DNA of 64,000 bases, taken from positions 5,300,048 to 5,364,047 of the forward strand of contig OY741267.1 of NCBI GenBank assembly GCA_963514095.1, read 5' to 3'. Both the position numbers and the translations under genes were made by a program. This DNA comes from Eutrigla gurnardus. Lineage: Eukaryota > Chordata > Actinopteri > Perciformes > Triglidae. Position 1 is the first letter of the stretch; each line of letters starts with the position of its first letter. Below the pieces are notes generated by a model. The model ran no database searches. It saw only the letters and a list, made by a program, of their open reading frames with translations, and had not been told where the DNA came from. Of the stretch, positions 43,276 to 54,779 are shown in pieces.

Positions 43276-45803
43276 AGGGCTTTGGTGATCACTGGAGCTG
43301 TGATTTTCCGCAGGGGCACAGCTTCTGGGAACCTGGTGGAAGCACACATGATGGTTAAAAGAAACTGATTCCCAGCTTTAGTTTTCGGCAGTGGCCCCAC
43401 ACAATCTACAATAACCCTATCAAATGGTTCACCTGTTACTGGAATGGGACAGAGGGGAGCAGGTGGAATTACCTGATTTGGTTTACCAACCACCTGACAC
43501 ACATGGCAAGAACGACAGTATTGCACCACATCAGATTTAAGTCCTGGCCAAAAGAAATGTTTCAGGACTCGGTTATAGGTCTTTGTGACCCCATGGTGTC
43601 CTGACCATGGGTGGTCATGAGCTAAGGACAAAACATGGGCACGAAAAACCGTAGGCACAACAACTTGATGAATTCCACCTCCATCCTCATTCTCTGAGAC
43701 ACCACCAGTCCAGCGGCGCATCAACAGGCTGTTATCAAGGACATAAGCTACTTTCTTCCGCTTAGCTGCTTCCTGGTCAACAACAGTGGAGTGACATTTT
43801 GAGAGCGTGACATCAGTTTGTTGTTCCGCGATGAACTCTTCCCTAGTAGCTGGCAAGTTTCCAACCCCCGGACCAGGGAGGGACGGTCTCAGATCATCTT
43901 GCCAAGCGTCAGGTTGGTTGGTCTCAGTCACCTGATCAGGAAGCTGGTCTGAACTCAGAAAAGAATCAGAAAGATCAATGCCATATTTCTTTGACTGAGC
44001 TCTTGTAACCACACAAGCAGGAAAAATCTCAGAAAGTGGTTGTTTGATGCTCACTGACTCCAAGTTTAAATCCGGACTGTCCAGTACATCAGGGATGGGC
44101 ATAACCTTGCCCCCAGCTAGATCATTGCCCACAATGATATCTACACCATTAATGGGCAAAGCAGGGCGCACAGCGACTTTAAAGAATCCATTGATCAAGG
44201 AAGAACTAATGTGCACATGATGTAAAGGGACAGGTATGAATCTCATCCCCACACCCTGAATGATGGCGCTTGAGTAACAGGATGATTCATGAGACAGAGG
44301 TAATATGCCTTCTCTAATAATGGACTGAGAGCCCCCCGTGTCGCGCAACATTTTTACTGGCCGCTGGTCTTTCGGATCCCCTGTAACTGAAACAAAGCCC
44401 TCTAAAATGAAGGGCTTAAAGCAGGGATCAGGATTGCTGGCAGTTTGTGAGTTCTCAATATCTGGAAACTTACTCTTTATCAGGCCGATGCCTTTTGGTT
44501 GGGGCACGTGAGGCTGTGACTGTTTGCGCTTTAGAGATAGACAATCAACAAGAACGTGACCTTTCTTATGGCAGTAGAAGCATTCGCGAGTCTCTCGTGG
44601 TGGAGACTGTGGGCCCTTCGCCTTCTCCATAGGAGTATAGCCAGGATTGGTTCGCACAGGACCCGATACCGGGAACCTTTCTGGACGGGAGGAGGACACA
44701 AACACATTTTTGTGGGTTAAAACAAATTCATCAGCTAAGACAGCAGCTTTAGACAACGTAGTCACTTTTTGCTCATTCAAGAACACTACCAGTTTCTCTG
44801 GCAAAGCATTCTTAAAATCCTCCAGTAGCATTAACTGACGTAGGGACTCAAAATTACTTTTAACCCCACTAGCAGTGCACCATTTATCAAACAGCACCCC
44901 TTTTTCTCGCGCAAATTCAACAAAGGTCTGTCCACTGGGCTTCTTATGGACCCTGAACTTTTGCCGGTAGGCCTCTGGCACAAGCTCATATGCACGCAAT
45001 ATCGATTCTTTAAGCACATCATATTTCAAGCTTTCCTCTAAGGAAAGAGATGCTACCACTTCTTGTGCTTTGCCCACCAGCTTGCAGTGAAGTAAGATGG
45101 GCCACATGTCTTTAGGCCAGTCTAATGCAGTAGCAATTCTCTCAAATGCTTTGAAATAGGAGTCGACCTCTGACTCCCGAAATGTTGGCACCAAAGCTAC
45201 ATTTTTACCAACATTGAAAACTTGTTTGGTATGGGTTGCCTGTGTAAATGTTTCTGACTGTGGTACTTTTCGGCCAGAAGAAATCCTCTGGGCCTCTACT
45301 TCAAGCTGCCGTAATTTGACTTCCTTCTCAGCTTCAATTTCAAGCTTGCGTACCTGTAATCTGAGGTCATACTCTTCCTTTCGCATGTTTTCCTTTTCCT
45401 GTGCCTCCAGCTGGAGACGAGCTAGGCGAACCTTGAGTTTGGCACCCATACTGGATCCATGGGACTCTGGGGAGAAAGGCTCAAAGCGAGGCAAAGTAGT
45501 AGGAGCAGCCCCACCTTCAGCCCTTTCGGCTGGAGGTGTAGTCAGTGTAACTGGCACAACTTTGTCATCTTCACAAGGCAAAACCCCTTCAGCAGAAGGA
45601 TTATCATCAACAGAGACAGGCATTGAGAGAACTTTTAACTCAAGTAACTTCTCCAATACTTTATTTTTGATCCCCTTTTTAACCCCATATTTGTGCACTG
45701 GAATATTAAAGTGTGCTGCAATAGCCAGTTAATCATCCTTGCGGCATGACTCTAGTTTATCAAAGCTTGGGTTTTCAATAAAGTCATCCAACTCCAAACC
45801 CAT
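43182..45803 (-). pseudogene. gag-pol: Gmr1-like Gag, protease and integrase N-terminus
   Basis: The gag start is the ATG at 45801-45803 (MGLELDDFIENPSF). A TAA at 45729-45731 interrupts it after 24 codons, in the same frame as the 838-codon remainder. Domains: a charged coiled-coil-like stretch (VRKLEIEAEKEVKLRQLEVE), a capsid-like region, a zinc knuckle CFYCHKKGHVLVDC near 44570, a protease with RDTGGSQSIIR near 44340 and an integrase zinc finger (HDHPWSGHHGV ... CRSCHVC) near 43500-43620, then the first core Asp in VIVDCVGPL near 43405. The frame leaves the integrase at a homopolymer of nine A on the plus strand (43260-43268); the correct frame continues in the adjacent ORF. Confidence 0.9.
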
Positions 45804-45873
45804 TTTCAAATATGGTAACAAAAACAATGACTCATCAAAACCCTGGATTGTCTTTAAGCTCAGGGAACAAAAT

Positions 45874-45891
45874 ATCCCGGACGAGCCCCCA
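45874..45891 (-). other. Primer binding site for tRNA-Pro
   Basis: Four bases after the 5' LTR the minus strand reads TGGGGGCTCGTCCGGGAT, an exact match to the 18-nt site complementary to the 3' end of tRNA-Pro, as known from murine leukaemia viruses. This fixes the strand of the element independently of coding. Confidence 0.95.
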
Positions 45892-45895
45892 TTTG

Positions 45896-46534
45896 TGTTA
45901 CGTTCCTTCGTTCTTGTCCAGGGGGGGGATAGGAACAGTAACACGACAGACCCAGGATTTAGACCAGACAAGGCGAATGGGTAAAGAAAAATGTTTAATG
46001 ACAAACTTAAACTCACAGCTTGGTGTACACAATGCAGGGGAGGAAAGGAGGGAGGTGGAGTCCCAAAGGAATTAAAGTAATAAAACAAAACCAGGCCTAA
46101 ACTAATCCCTGATCACCAAACAAAACTCTGTCTTCTCTAAAAAAAAAAAGGAGTTCAAAACAACTGTCAAAATTGAGACATGGGTGGCAAATGCTCCACT
46201 ACTAACCTGGTGTATCTAGACAATTTTGACTACCTGATGATGTGTATAGGGTACCCCAAACTTACCTAACTCCCTTCCCCCACCACACACAGTTCAACAT
46301 CCAAACAAAACCAAGTCTGTCAGAGCTGAGAGAAAGAGGGAGAGCTCCTCAGCAGGCTCCCTTTTATCGAGCCTCCAGTCAGGTCATTGGCCATGGCAAA
46401 ATTAAGGTTCAAAGTAGGCGGTGGCTTCATGTCCTCCCAGGTGCAGCTCCTCCTGATCAGCACCTGGTGGAAAACTAGGGGAGAGAGCAGCAGAGGAAAA
46501 CAACAAACCTAATGCCCCTGCTGGGCATGTAACA
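45896..46534 (-). repeat. 5' LTR of the Gmr1-like element
   Basis: 639 bp, TGTTACG...GCATGTAACA, followed by target duplication CTCA. Uninterrupted copy of the split LTR at 39665-40973. Confidence 0.95.
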
Positions 46535-46538
46535 CTCA

Positions 46539-47930
46539 TGCTAAAGCCGGGGTGGGAGAAGAGAAAAGCTTTCAGTATCATTCTTTGGTCTTGTTTCAAT
46601 GAAGAAACATCTCCTCTTTAAAGGATCACTACTCGTTTTATCCCTTGATTCTGACGTCCTGATTTAGATCTGCCCCAAAGAGTGATTCGAGGTCTTTGTT
46701 TGCATCGTCGAGGGGTTGGATCTGAGGACATGAATAGAAGTACTGTATCCTGAGAAATACACAGGATATCAGTGTATAGTGAGGGCAGCAATGTAACAAA
46801 GAGCTGCTCTCTGAGAGCAAAGCAGAAAATAAGATTAAAAAAGACTTTCCCTCCAGAGATTCAGAACAAGTAACTGGTGGATCTTCTGTGTTTGAAGCAG
46901 TCAGCAGACCTTTTTGTAATGTTCTACCTGATACAGTTTAACAAACAGTGGTGTTTCACCCTCAACACACGTCTAGGGTACAATTTAACATAGTTAATAT
47001 AGTGTTTTAAAGAGTGATACACAGCAGGCCTAATAATGAACTGCTTAACATTCACAGGCATTCCTCAGAATAACCACGTAAATGGTGACTCTTGTCAGGA
47101 ACAATGGCAGATGTAGACACTTTTATATCATAGTTCGTGTCCGAAGAAGTAATTCCAGATTCCTTTTCAGAATGACCGTGATAGCCTACAACATAGATTG
47201 TGCACTTCTGCTCAAGTGACCCAAAATAGATAGAAGTCAATGTCAAAACAGAAGGACGAATGCAGCCTGAACAGTACTGACACTGCACAAAGTCCAAATT
47301 CTGCTTTGCTGCTGTCTATTCATCCACACGTCACTCTGAAAGGCAATACAAGGATGCTGTCAACATGAACATTAAGCAACTGCACTCATGATTGATGGCT
47401 TTCCTTCCTTTGGAGTGTTCCGGCCTTTAACTGACAACAGTCGTCTATAGGACATGATAACATCTGGCAAAAGGACACATTTCAATCACAGCATAGGTAT
47501 AGTTGTCGTGGGAACGTCATCGGAATGATGGAATGGTGCATCGCCTACACCAACTAACTGCAGTCACACAAGCACTTACAAAATGACAAAGTAAGCATTC
47601 ATTCCAGACGTCCGTTGGGAGACGAGGAGTGACAGCGAGCAGAGCAAAGGCTGGTGGAGACATGTCAAGTGACTGGAAATCGTCATAGTGCAGCAGCATC
47701 ACGGTGGAGCGATCTGCTGCACCTGCAGCCTGATATGTTCAACTTATATTGGTTGTAAAACATCATGGTGGAGCAATCTGCTGAAGGTGGCATGGTTCAC
47801 TTCTGGTCTTTGTTTATCCCCTGACCTTTGCTCGTCCCTCTTGTCTCTGTGTGCATGGCTACTCCCTCTCCTGTCCAGTGTTCAAGTGAAAACATTTGCA
47901 TCTCAACAGCATCATCACTGCTAGTATTCA
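46539..47930. other. Intergenic DNA without a recognised gene
   Basis: Unique AT-rich sequence; no domains, termini or structured RNAs seen. Confidence 0.55.
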
Positions 47931-47934
47931 ACTT

Positions 47935-48015
47935 CCATTCAATTCAATTCAACTTTATTTATAATGTCAGATCGTCACAAAAGTTATCTCAGCACACTTT
48001 ACACATAGAGCAGGA
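47935..48015 (-). repeat. LINE/SINE 3' tail fragment
   Basis: Minus strand ends ataaataaagttgaattgaa-like with repeated TTGAA units and the upstream block taaagtgtgctgagataact. This is a common 3' tail of fish LINEs and their SINEs. Confidence 0.6.
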
Positions 48016-48779
48016 CTGGCTCACGCTCATGATGAGTCCTAACATCAGCAGGAGCAACAGTGGGGAGATAAAAAACTACCTTAAGAGACTTCAGATGGAT
48101 CCATCTCCAATATGACCCCGTAGACCAGACTGCAGTCAGTGATGAACAGCATCACATGGGCAGGTGGAGCCACAATATGGTGCTTCCATCTTCAGGCCCG
48201 GTAGCAGTCAGTGTCAGCACGACCACGGTGGCTAGGTACACTGGTTCATGGCCTAAATAGGAATACAGAAGAGAGCCCATCTCTACCACCAGAAACACTG
48301 CCAATTGCAATCCTGGATGATCTGCAGGTTTTGGAGGTGCAGCTCCGAGATCACAATTAAAAGAAGAATATATAATGGGTCGTCCTGTGTCATTCGCTGT
48401 TAGGCATGTTTCCTGACATATACCTGCTAAAGATGCAAGACATCAAAAGGTTTCTGTTGCTGGTGGCGGCTGGGGAAGGAATGGTGGACACCTCGCAAAA
48501 GCATTGATGATGTCACCAGCACCAGGAAAATAACCACCTGTCCCAATCAGAAAACCTGGCTCAATGAAGGCATGGGCCTTCAGGTCGGGAGATGCAGTGG
48601 CACTGAGAGCAGGGAGGAGAGAACTGGAGGCTGGCATCAAATGGGCGGAGGCTACTTATGCCCTCAAGATAAAGGATCATTTCCCCACCAATGAACCCCG
48701 GAGCATGTGAAAGGGCATGAAGAGTATCACAGACTACAAAGGGAGGGACGCTGAATGCCCTTGGCGGGGTCAGACTGGG

Positions 48780-49040
48780 AACAAAATTCAGCCCTGGCAT
48801 TTCCCTCCTGGACTGGCCCTCCACTGGACCGACACAAAAACAATAAACAAAAACTCAGTGGTGGGAGCATGAAAGACTATTGTCCGGTGGCCCTGACCCC
48901 GATAGTCATGAAATGCTTTGAACGGCTCGTTTTTGTTTTAGTCCACATAAACGACACTACAATATCAACATGGACCCCATCAGAATGCTTATAGGAAGAA
49001 CTGGTTCGTGTCCAACACGGTGTCAGGCTTTCTGATATCG
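48780..49040 (+). pseudogene. LINE reverse transcriptase fragment
   Basis: The plus strand encodes KDYCPVALTPIVMKCFERLV at about 48870-48930, the N(D)YRPVALT...K..E+ motif of LINE reverse transcriptases, and, after degraded sequence and a frameshift, AYRKNWFVSNTVSG near 48985-49025, the following segment. Catalytic motifs are absent. It is a short decayed relic. Confidence 0.6.
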
Positions 49041-49364
49041 TTTTGAGCACAGATTTCACACCTAATTCTTCAATCGCCATTGCTTGCAATGAGGACTACG
49101 TTTATTTTTTATTATATTGTTTTTGGGAAGGGGAGGGGCGGGGTCGTAGAGGGAGGACACTTAGCAGAGTCCATGTCAATCCTCAACAACAGAGTCTTAA
49201 ATCTCTTATGGAAGATGTGGAGGGATGCTGCAGTCCTCACATCGCAGGGTCGAAGTGTCAAAATCTGACGTCTTAACGTCTTTTTCAAACAACTTTTCCT
49301 CGACCTTGATGGAAAACGACATCAGGTCAAAGAAAGATAAGAAGGACTGTCCTTTGACTAAGCT

Positions 49365-49488
49365 TTTTATTTATTTATTTTAATTTAAAACTTTATTTTA
49401 TTATTGGCTGTTGTCGTATGTAATGCACTTTGAATTGCCCTGTTGTTGAAAGGTGCTATACAAATCAAATTGCCTTGCCTTGCCTTGC
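49365..49488 (+). repeat. L2-like LINE 3' tail with TTGCC repeats
   Basis: Ends gcactttgaattgccctgtt...gctatacaaatcaaa(ttgcc)n, a typical L2 3' end. A 7-bp duplication CTAAGCT (49358-49364, 49489-49495) flanks it, and copy A of the host element reads through the site. Confidence 0.8.
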
Positions 49489-50555
49489 CTAAGCTCCGTC
49501 ATTATAACACGGCCGATGATGATGGACAGCTGATGATTGACGTGGTCTGCTGTGGAGAAACAGCTTTCACAGCAGGTTCATAAGCAGCTGGTTCAGGTCC
49601 AGCAGCTCCTCCTTCCTGCTGCTGTTACAATCAACTCTGCTGCCAGTTAACCAACAGACCAACACTGTTCATTCACACATGGAATATCAATTACACTGTT
49701 ATCAATATTCACTATGAGCAATAATGTGTAGGCCTATATAACAGTTCAGTTATATGTTGCTGTGTTAAGCTGTTAATTATTTATTATCAGCCTTTATTGC
49801 TTGTTAAACAGATGCTTCTTGTTATTGAACTAACTCCCATTTACTGCTGGAACATGGAAATGTCCCAGCGTGGGACAATAAAGGATTCTCTCATTGTAGT
49901 AGCAGCTTTTCAGCGGCCGCTTCTGTGAGAAACGTTAAGACGTCACACTCAATTGGCCAGATAGAACATGGCGGTCAATCACACTCAGAATAACGTAATT
50001 GTAAACCATAATTCACCATACTATTAAACCATATTTCATGAACTTAAATAATCATTTTAAATTGAATCATTTCAATAGCATTTCATTAATGTTAATCACT
50101 CAAATTCATTTGCAAACATAAATATCAAAATGGCTCCAACACTCATCGTACATGTGGACAGCTCACGAATATGATTTCAATCTCCAAAAAAGGAATCTAG
50201 GCTTCCAGTTACAAGAATTCATATGATAAATTAATTTATTAACGGTTTGAGTTATGGACAAGGGGTTGGATCTTTTTCACTCACTTTTTGGAGATGTAAT
50301 ATTTATTTATGTTGATAATGAATGAATAATAGAATTATTTTTGACAGTTTGCTGTATTCACATTTTGTTGTATTATTTCAGTTTCATTTTGTTTAATATT
50401 TGTAACACGATAACAATAAATAAATACAAATACAATTACATTGTCATCACTGTCCTCAAATTATCAACACAATTGCAATTACTATATGTCATTTTTAAAT
50501 ATGCATATAGGCATATCATCATTTTTTCATGAATGGCCGAGGTGTGCATCACTAA

Positions 50556-51191
50556 GGCTACGTTCACACCGCAGTTACAAGTGACCTGAATCAGATTTTT
50601 TCGCTCATATGTGACCCATATCTGATTTGCTTTTGACAATGTGAACAGCACAAGTCGCATTGAATCTGACATTTTCTAATCAGATTCAGGCCACATTTAA
50701 ATGTGGTACTGAATCGGATACGTATCGGATTTTTTTGAATGCGACCGCAGTCTGAACAGCCAGGTCGCATTTAATGCGACTTTGACGTCATTCTGACCCG
50801 CGCTGCACTGTTTTGTAAATGAATGACAAATAAAGTTGATTGAAAAGCGGGCGGGAGCCAAAACAAACATGGAGGACATTAAAATGTGAATTTTCTTTCT
50901 CCTCTTCCTCCTTCGTGCAATCACCCGCTCACAAATTTGCCGGCTGCCGCCACACAATGTTTTTGGCATGAAGCCATACAGTCCCACGTTACCGGTTGCC
51001 GTTGCCATGTTCGCTTCCGTAAACACCGCTGTGGCGTGATGTCATCAATGATCAACTGCGCATGCGGGTCACTTCAGGAGCGTGAGCTGTTCACACAGCA
51101 ATCCGTAGACAGGCCGCATTTAAAGAGGTAATGTGAACAGCCAAACAAAAAATCGGATTTGAGCATTAAGACCTGCGGTGTGAACGTAGCC
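50556..51191. mobile_element. PIF/Harbinger-type MITE (636 bp)
   Basis: Inverted ends GGCTACGTTCACACCGCAG / GGCTACGTTCACACCGCAG(G) and exact TAA target duplications (50553-50555, 51192-51194), the TWA hallmark of PIF/Harbinger. No transposase frame. Both termini are nearly identical, so it may be fairly young. Confidence 0.92.
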
Positions 51192-51403
51192 TAAAATTGC
51201 TGTGGCAAGGAATTGTGGGTCACTGTTATCTCCTTTCCTTTGGTAAAGGAAGGTCCGTGTTTCCTAAGATATGAAAGGAAGCATTGAAGCACCTTTTCTT
51301 AACATTTAGAGGATTCCACCAGCTCCTATCAGGGCTGACACGTAGAAACCTCAGGGTCATTTGTTCCGTTAGGAACCTTCCTCAGAGAAAAAGACTTCAG
51401 ACC

Positions 51404-52288
51404 GCAGCCACAGAATACACTAAACCTTACACTAAACCATGCATCACACTCTGCACTGCACTGCATCCTATACGCTGTGCACTATGCTGTATGCTATGCC
51501 ATACACTATGCCTTACACTATGTAGCGCAGGTTTATTTATAAATTCAAACCCGCAGATTCAAAATTAAAGTGGGCGACAGACAGTTGAGAGTTCACCCTG
51601 TCAATAAGTATTTCTATAATTAAACATGATAATACCCGGATAGCTGCTGCCTAGCTACAAGGAAACAATTAGAAAAACATTCATCAACGGTCATCAATTT
51701 GTCTTCATCTCAATCCTTTTTCCGATTACTTAAATTAGCATCAAGTCGACTCAAGAGGAAAAACGTAATGATCAAACAAGGCATCACTCCTAAATCCATT
51801 ATTACATTCCAAATGTGGTCAGAATTCAAATCAGAGTAAAGTAAAGTAAAATGTCCACTAAGTAAATAATAAATTATCATTTCACAGCAGAGATGTGAGG
51901 GTGTGTGTGTACAAGTATGTGTAGACGCTGAGTCAGGGTAACAGTCTGTCTTGTCCTTCAGAAGAGGGGCAGTAGAGGTCAGTTCAGTTCATCTGTGTGT
52001 GGTTTTTGTAGGGTTAAGGTATTAATGCTTGAGGAAGTTAGAGGCTGAGGGGTGTGTGTGTGTGTGTGTGTCTGTGTGTGTAAGAGTTTTGTGTGGGTGG
52101 ATGGCCAGTTAACGGGAGCCTAGAGAGTGCTACGACTTAGCTCCATTAGGCCGAATCCCGAGAAAGATGACCACTACCAGAACCAACCAGGTCAAGGCGG
52201 TGCTGTAGGCCGACCTCGGAACCCCCAAAGCTCGCTCCAGAACAGATCATCTCCTTGTCAGTCTCATTTGATCCTGGGCCTTGAAAGT
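51404..52288. other. Intergenic DNA without a recognised gene
   Basis: Contains a degenerate tandem of acactatgc/tacactaaacc-like words (51415-51525) and a TG microsatellite (52052-52080). Nothing else recognised. Confidence 0.55.
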
Positions 52289-52303
52289 TCAATCGATCCC
52301 ATC

Positions 52304-52665
52304 CATCCCTCCATCGCCTACTGCTTATCCTGTATTCAGGGTCCCGGGGGGGCTGGAGCTGTTCCCAGCTTACATTTTGGCGAAGGCAGGGTTCACCCTG
52401 GAAAGGTCGCCAGTCCATCTCAGTGACAACATGCAGAGACAACCATTCACACTCACATTCACACCTACGGGACATTTAGAGTCATCAATTAACCTATCCC
52501 CATCCTGCATGTCTTTGGACTGTGGGAGGAAGCCGGAGAACCTGGAGAGAACCCACGCTTACACGGGGAGAACATGCAAACTCCACTCAGAAGGAACCCG
52601 AACCCGACCTGGGAACCGACCGGGGACCCCGGGACAGTGCTACCCACTACACCACCGTGCAGCCC
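52304..52665 (-). mobile_element. tRNA-derived SINE, copy 2, with 15-bp target duplication
   Basis: Same family as 29418-29790. It is flanked by an exact 15-bp duplication TCAATCGATCCCATC (52289-52303, 52666-52680), the mark of LINE-driven insertion. The tail is atccatccctcc (plus strand) at the left and the tRNA-like head ends gcagccc at 52665. Its B box is decayed (gggaaccgaccgg). Confidence 0.93.
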
Positions 52666-52680
52666 TCAATCGATCCCATC

Positions 52681-54500
52681 TTCTCTTATTTATATCTCCG
52701 CTATGTTGTCAGGTTATTTTAGCAAAGACACCAAGGAAAGGTGATCCCTCTCTGTTTCTCTCGCTCCTCTCTCTGTCCTCCCTTCCCCCACTTTGGTTTC
52801 CACTTCCTGTTAGGTCATTTGCAGCCTGGCTGCTACAACTATGCCGTATCCGTATACTATGCCATACACTACAGGGTGTCAACTACAGTGGTTAGGGTTA
52901 GAGGGAAATTACTATATCCATACTTTATTACAGATACTAAAACATGCTGAGGATTATTGTCCAGGTGATGAGATTAGGTTGCTTTGCATTATCTGTATTA
53001 CCTCAGTCACACCTACAGTTTTTGTCATCTCTATTCTCCAGTGTAGCTGTGTATTTAATTATTCCCTTTATGATTCCACTTCCTTATCCTCCCTCTCTCT
53101 CCATCTCTTTGATGACATTAACTCAATGGAAACTGCCAGATCAGATGTAACTAGGGACTTTGGGCAGCTCAGGCCTTTACTGAGAAATGTCCCAAAACTG
53201 TGATCCACACCCTGCACACTATGTGTAGTTTGATCCCAAAATAAAGATAGAGAGCTCTTTGCCCGTTCTGTCATTGATTTGATTTTACCTCTTCAAAGTG
53301 AAATGATTTGTTTCAGACACATGCAAGCCGAGTGAGTTCACCTCCATCCAACATGCTCTTTGTTCTTCTGCTCCCGCCTAGAGCTGCCGAATCCGATCCC
53401 TGCCACTTCATCAAAGACCGAGTGACACAATCCAGCCTCTTCCTGACGACAAAAGAGACACCGGATGGCATTTGATGAGTGAAAGTGCTGCCATCACTGT
53501 GTTGAAATCTTACTGACCTTTTCCAGTTGTCACTCAAATGTTGGAGAGTGTGACTCATCAATGTCTGTGGCACAGTAGTGTGTCTGAGGCAGCAGCATGC
53601 ATAACACCGAGACATTAAAGCAAAAACACAGTCAGAGATGATTACAGCAACACACAGCTGTGGACTGCTCCACTGACACTGACTATGTTCACATGCACAC
53701 TCATATTCTACTATTATAGTATGACAATATTCCTAATTTATGGGACATATGATTATTTTAATCAATTAGCATGTAAATAAAAAAACTTTCTTTGCCTTTC
53801 ATTGGCACACATTGGTATCTAACAATTAACAAACATTAATTTCACTAGCAAGGGCCACACCGTAAAGATTTATGACAGGAAAACATGAATGATGTGCCCG
53901 GCTTGAATTTCTTGTAGCACATCCACTTTGCCAAATGTATTGCGATGAAGCTTCAGTTGGGAATCCAACATAGCAGCCAGGCCTGGCGAACCCCCAAAAC
54001 TCCAGTAACATGAGGCTAAATTGAATGAGGTTGAGGTACTGGTTCCGATCCTGAAGAGTGACCGGAGTAAAGGGTGGTGGGAATGCCAGGCGAGGAGAGA
54101 ACATGGTGAAAGTGCTCATGGATTATCAGATTGAAGGAGCGAGATACTAAGAAAAAGATGATGGCGTCGGTTGAAGTGATGGGATGAGAATAACTCATGT
54201 GAGGAACCAAAAAAGGCGAGCAAGATCATGGCTGCCAAAGTTCTAGCAACATGAGCATTGTTCTGGAAGGTGTGGAATGCCTACTGACAGTGAGTTAATG
54301 GTGAGAGGAAAGTGGCTAGGGTTTTGGATGGCTGGATGCCAGGCCACCAGATAAGAGTCTAGGCAAGAAGCAAACACGACATGTTGCAGGTTTTGATGGC
54401 CATCACAGAATGGCCAAGGTAACGAAAACAGGTTATAGTGGCGACATCAAAGTGCAAAACAACCATAAGCTGCAGATAACTACAAAGAAAGTAACACCCC
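52681..54500. other. Intergenic DNA without a recognised gene
   Basis: Unique sequence. Frames of 60-200 codons overlapping here and the SINE have no domain I recognise. 53870-54480 may belong to the decayed gypsy copy that follows, but I cannot show it. Confidence 0.5.
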
Positions 54501-54524
54501 TGTGTCTTCTTCTCTTGACACCTG

Positions 54525-54770
54525 TCACTGGCCGAAAGGAACTATGACATTGGCAACCGGGAGTTTCTGGCTCTTAAATTGTCTCTGGAGGTGTGGTTGC
54601 GGTATTGGCTCAAGAGGACCAAGCAGCCGGTTTTAGTATGAACTGACCACATAATCTTGAGTACATCCGCATGGCCAAAACACTGGTCACTATTTTTCAT
54701 CCGGTTCCACTTCTCTCTGTCATATTAGCCTGGTTCCAGGAAGGGTCAAGCCTTGTCTCCAGGGAGAAGG
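54525..54770 (+). pseudogene. Gypsy RNase H relic
   Basis: The plus strand encodes AERNYDIGNREFLALKLSLE, then a degraded WTDH-like segment with a stop, then LEYIRMAKTL, FFIRFHFSLSY and PGSRKG. This is the order of the RNase H end of Ty3/gypsy pol (ERNYDVGNRE...TDHKNLEYI...RF.F.LSYRPG). Several stops and frameshifts interrupt it. No LTR was found nearby. Confidence 0.75.
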
Positions 54771-54779
54771 GACCCATGC

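Larger units (their letters stand above)
39665..46534 (-). mobile_element. Complete Gmr1-like Ty3/gypsy element with integrase before RT
   Basis: Two LTRs (39665-40973 with an insertion, 45896-46534) flanked by an exact 4-bp duplication CTCA (39661-39664, 46535-46538). Internal order on the minus strand is tRNA-Pro primer site, gag with zinc knuckle, protease, integrase, reverse transcriptase, RNase H, polypurine tract. Integrase before RT is the copia order and is known in Ty3/gypsy from the Gmr1 group of fish and other animals. LTRs differ by about five substitutions and small indels over 640 bp. Three inactivating lesions are visible. Confidence 0.95.
49248..51403. mobile_element. Family X copy B with two nested insertions
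   Basis: Related to copy A (14348-15141): shared blocks include cgtcattataa...gctgatgattgac near 49500, cagctcctccttcctg near 49605, gaatggccgaggtgtgc near 50531, ggaattgtgggtc near 51205 and ttaggaaccttcct near 51370. Between 49620 and 50340 it has about 700 bp absent from copy A. A LINE tail (49365-49488) and a Harbinger MITE (50556-51191) are inserted in it. Ends are decayed. Confidence 0.75.

Noticed and set aside
45214..46075. Plus-strand frames opposite Gmr1-like gag and LTR
   Set aside because: Antisense to a recognisable gag region; no independent support.
52281..52895. 204-codon plus-strand frame
   Set aside because: It runs through the SINE in antisense and on into unique DNA; no domain and no start context.
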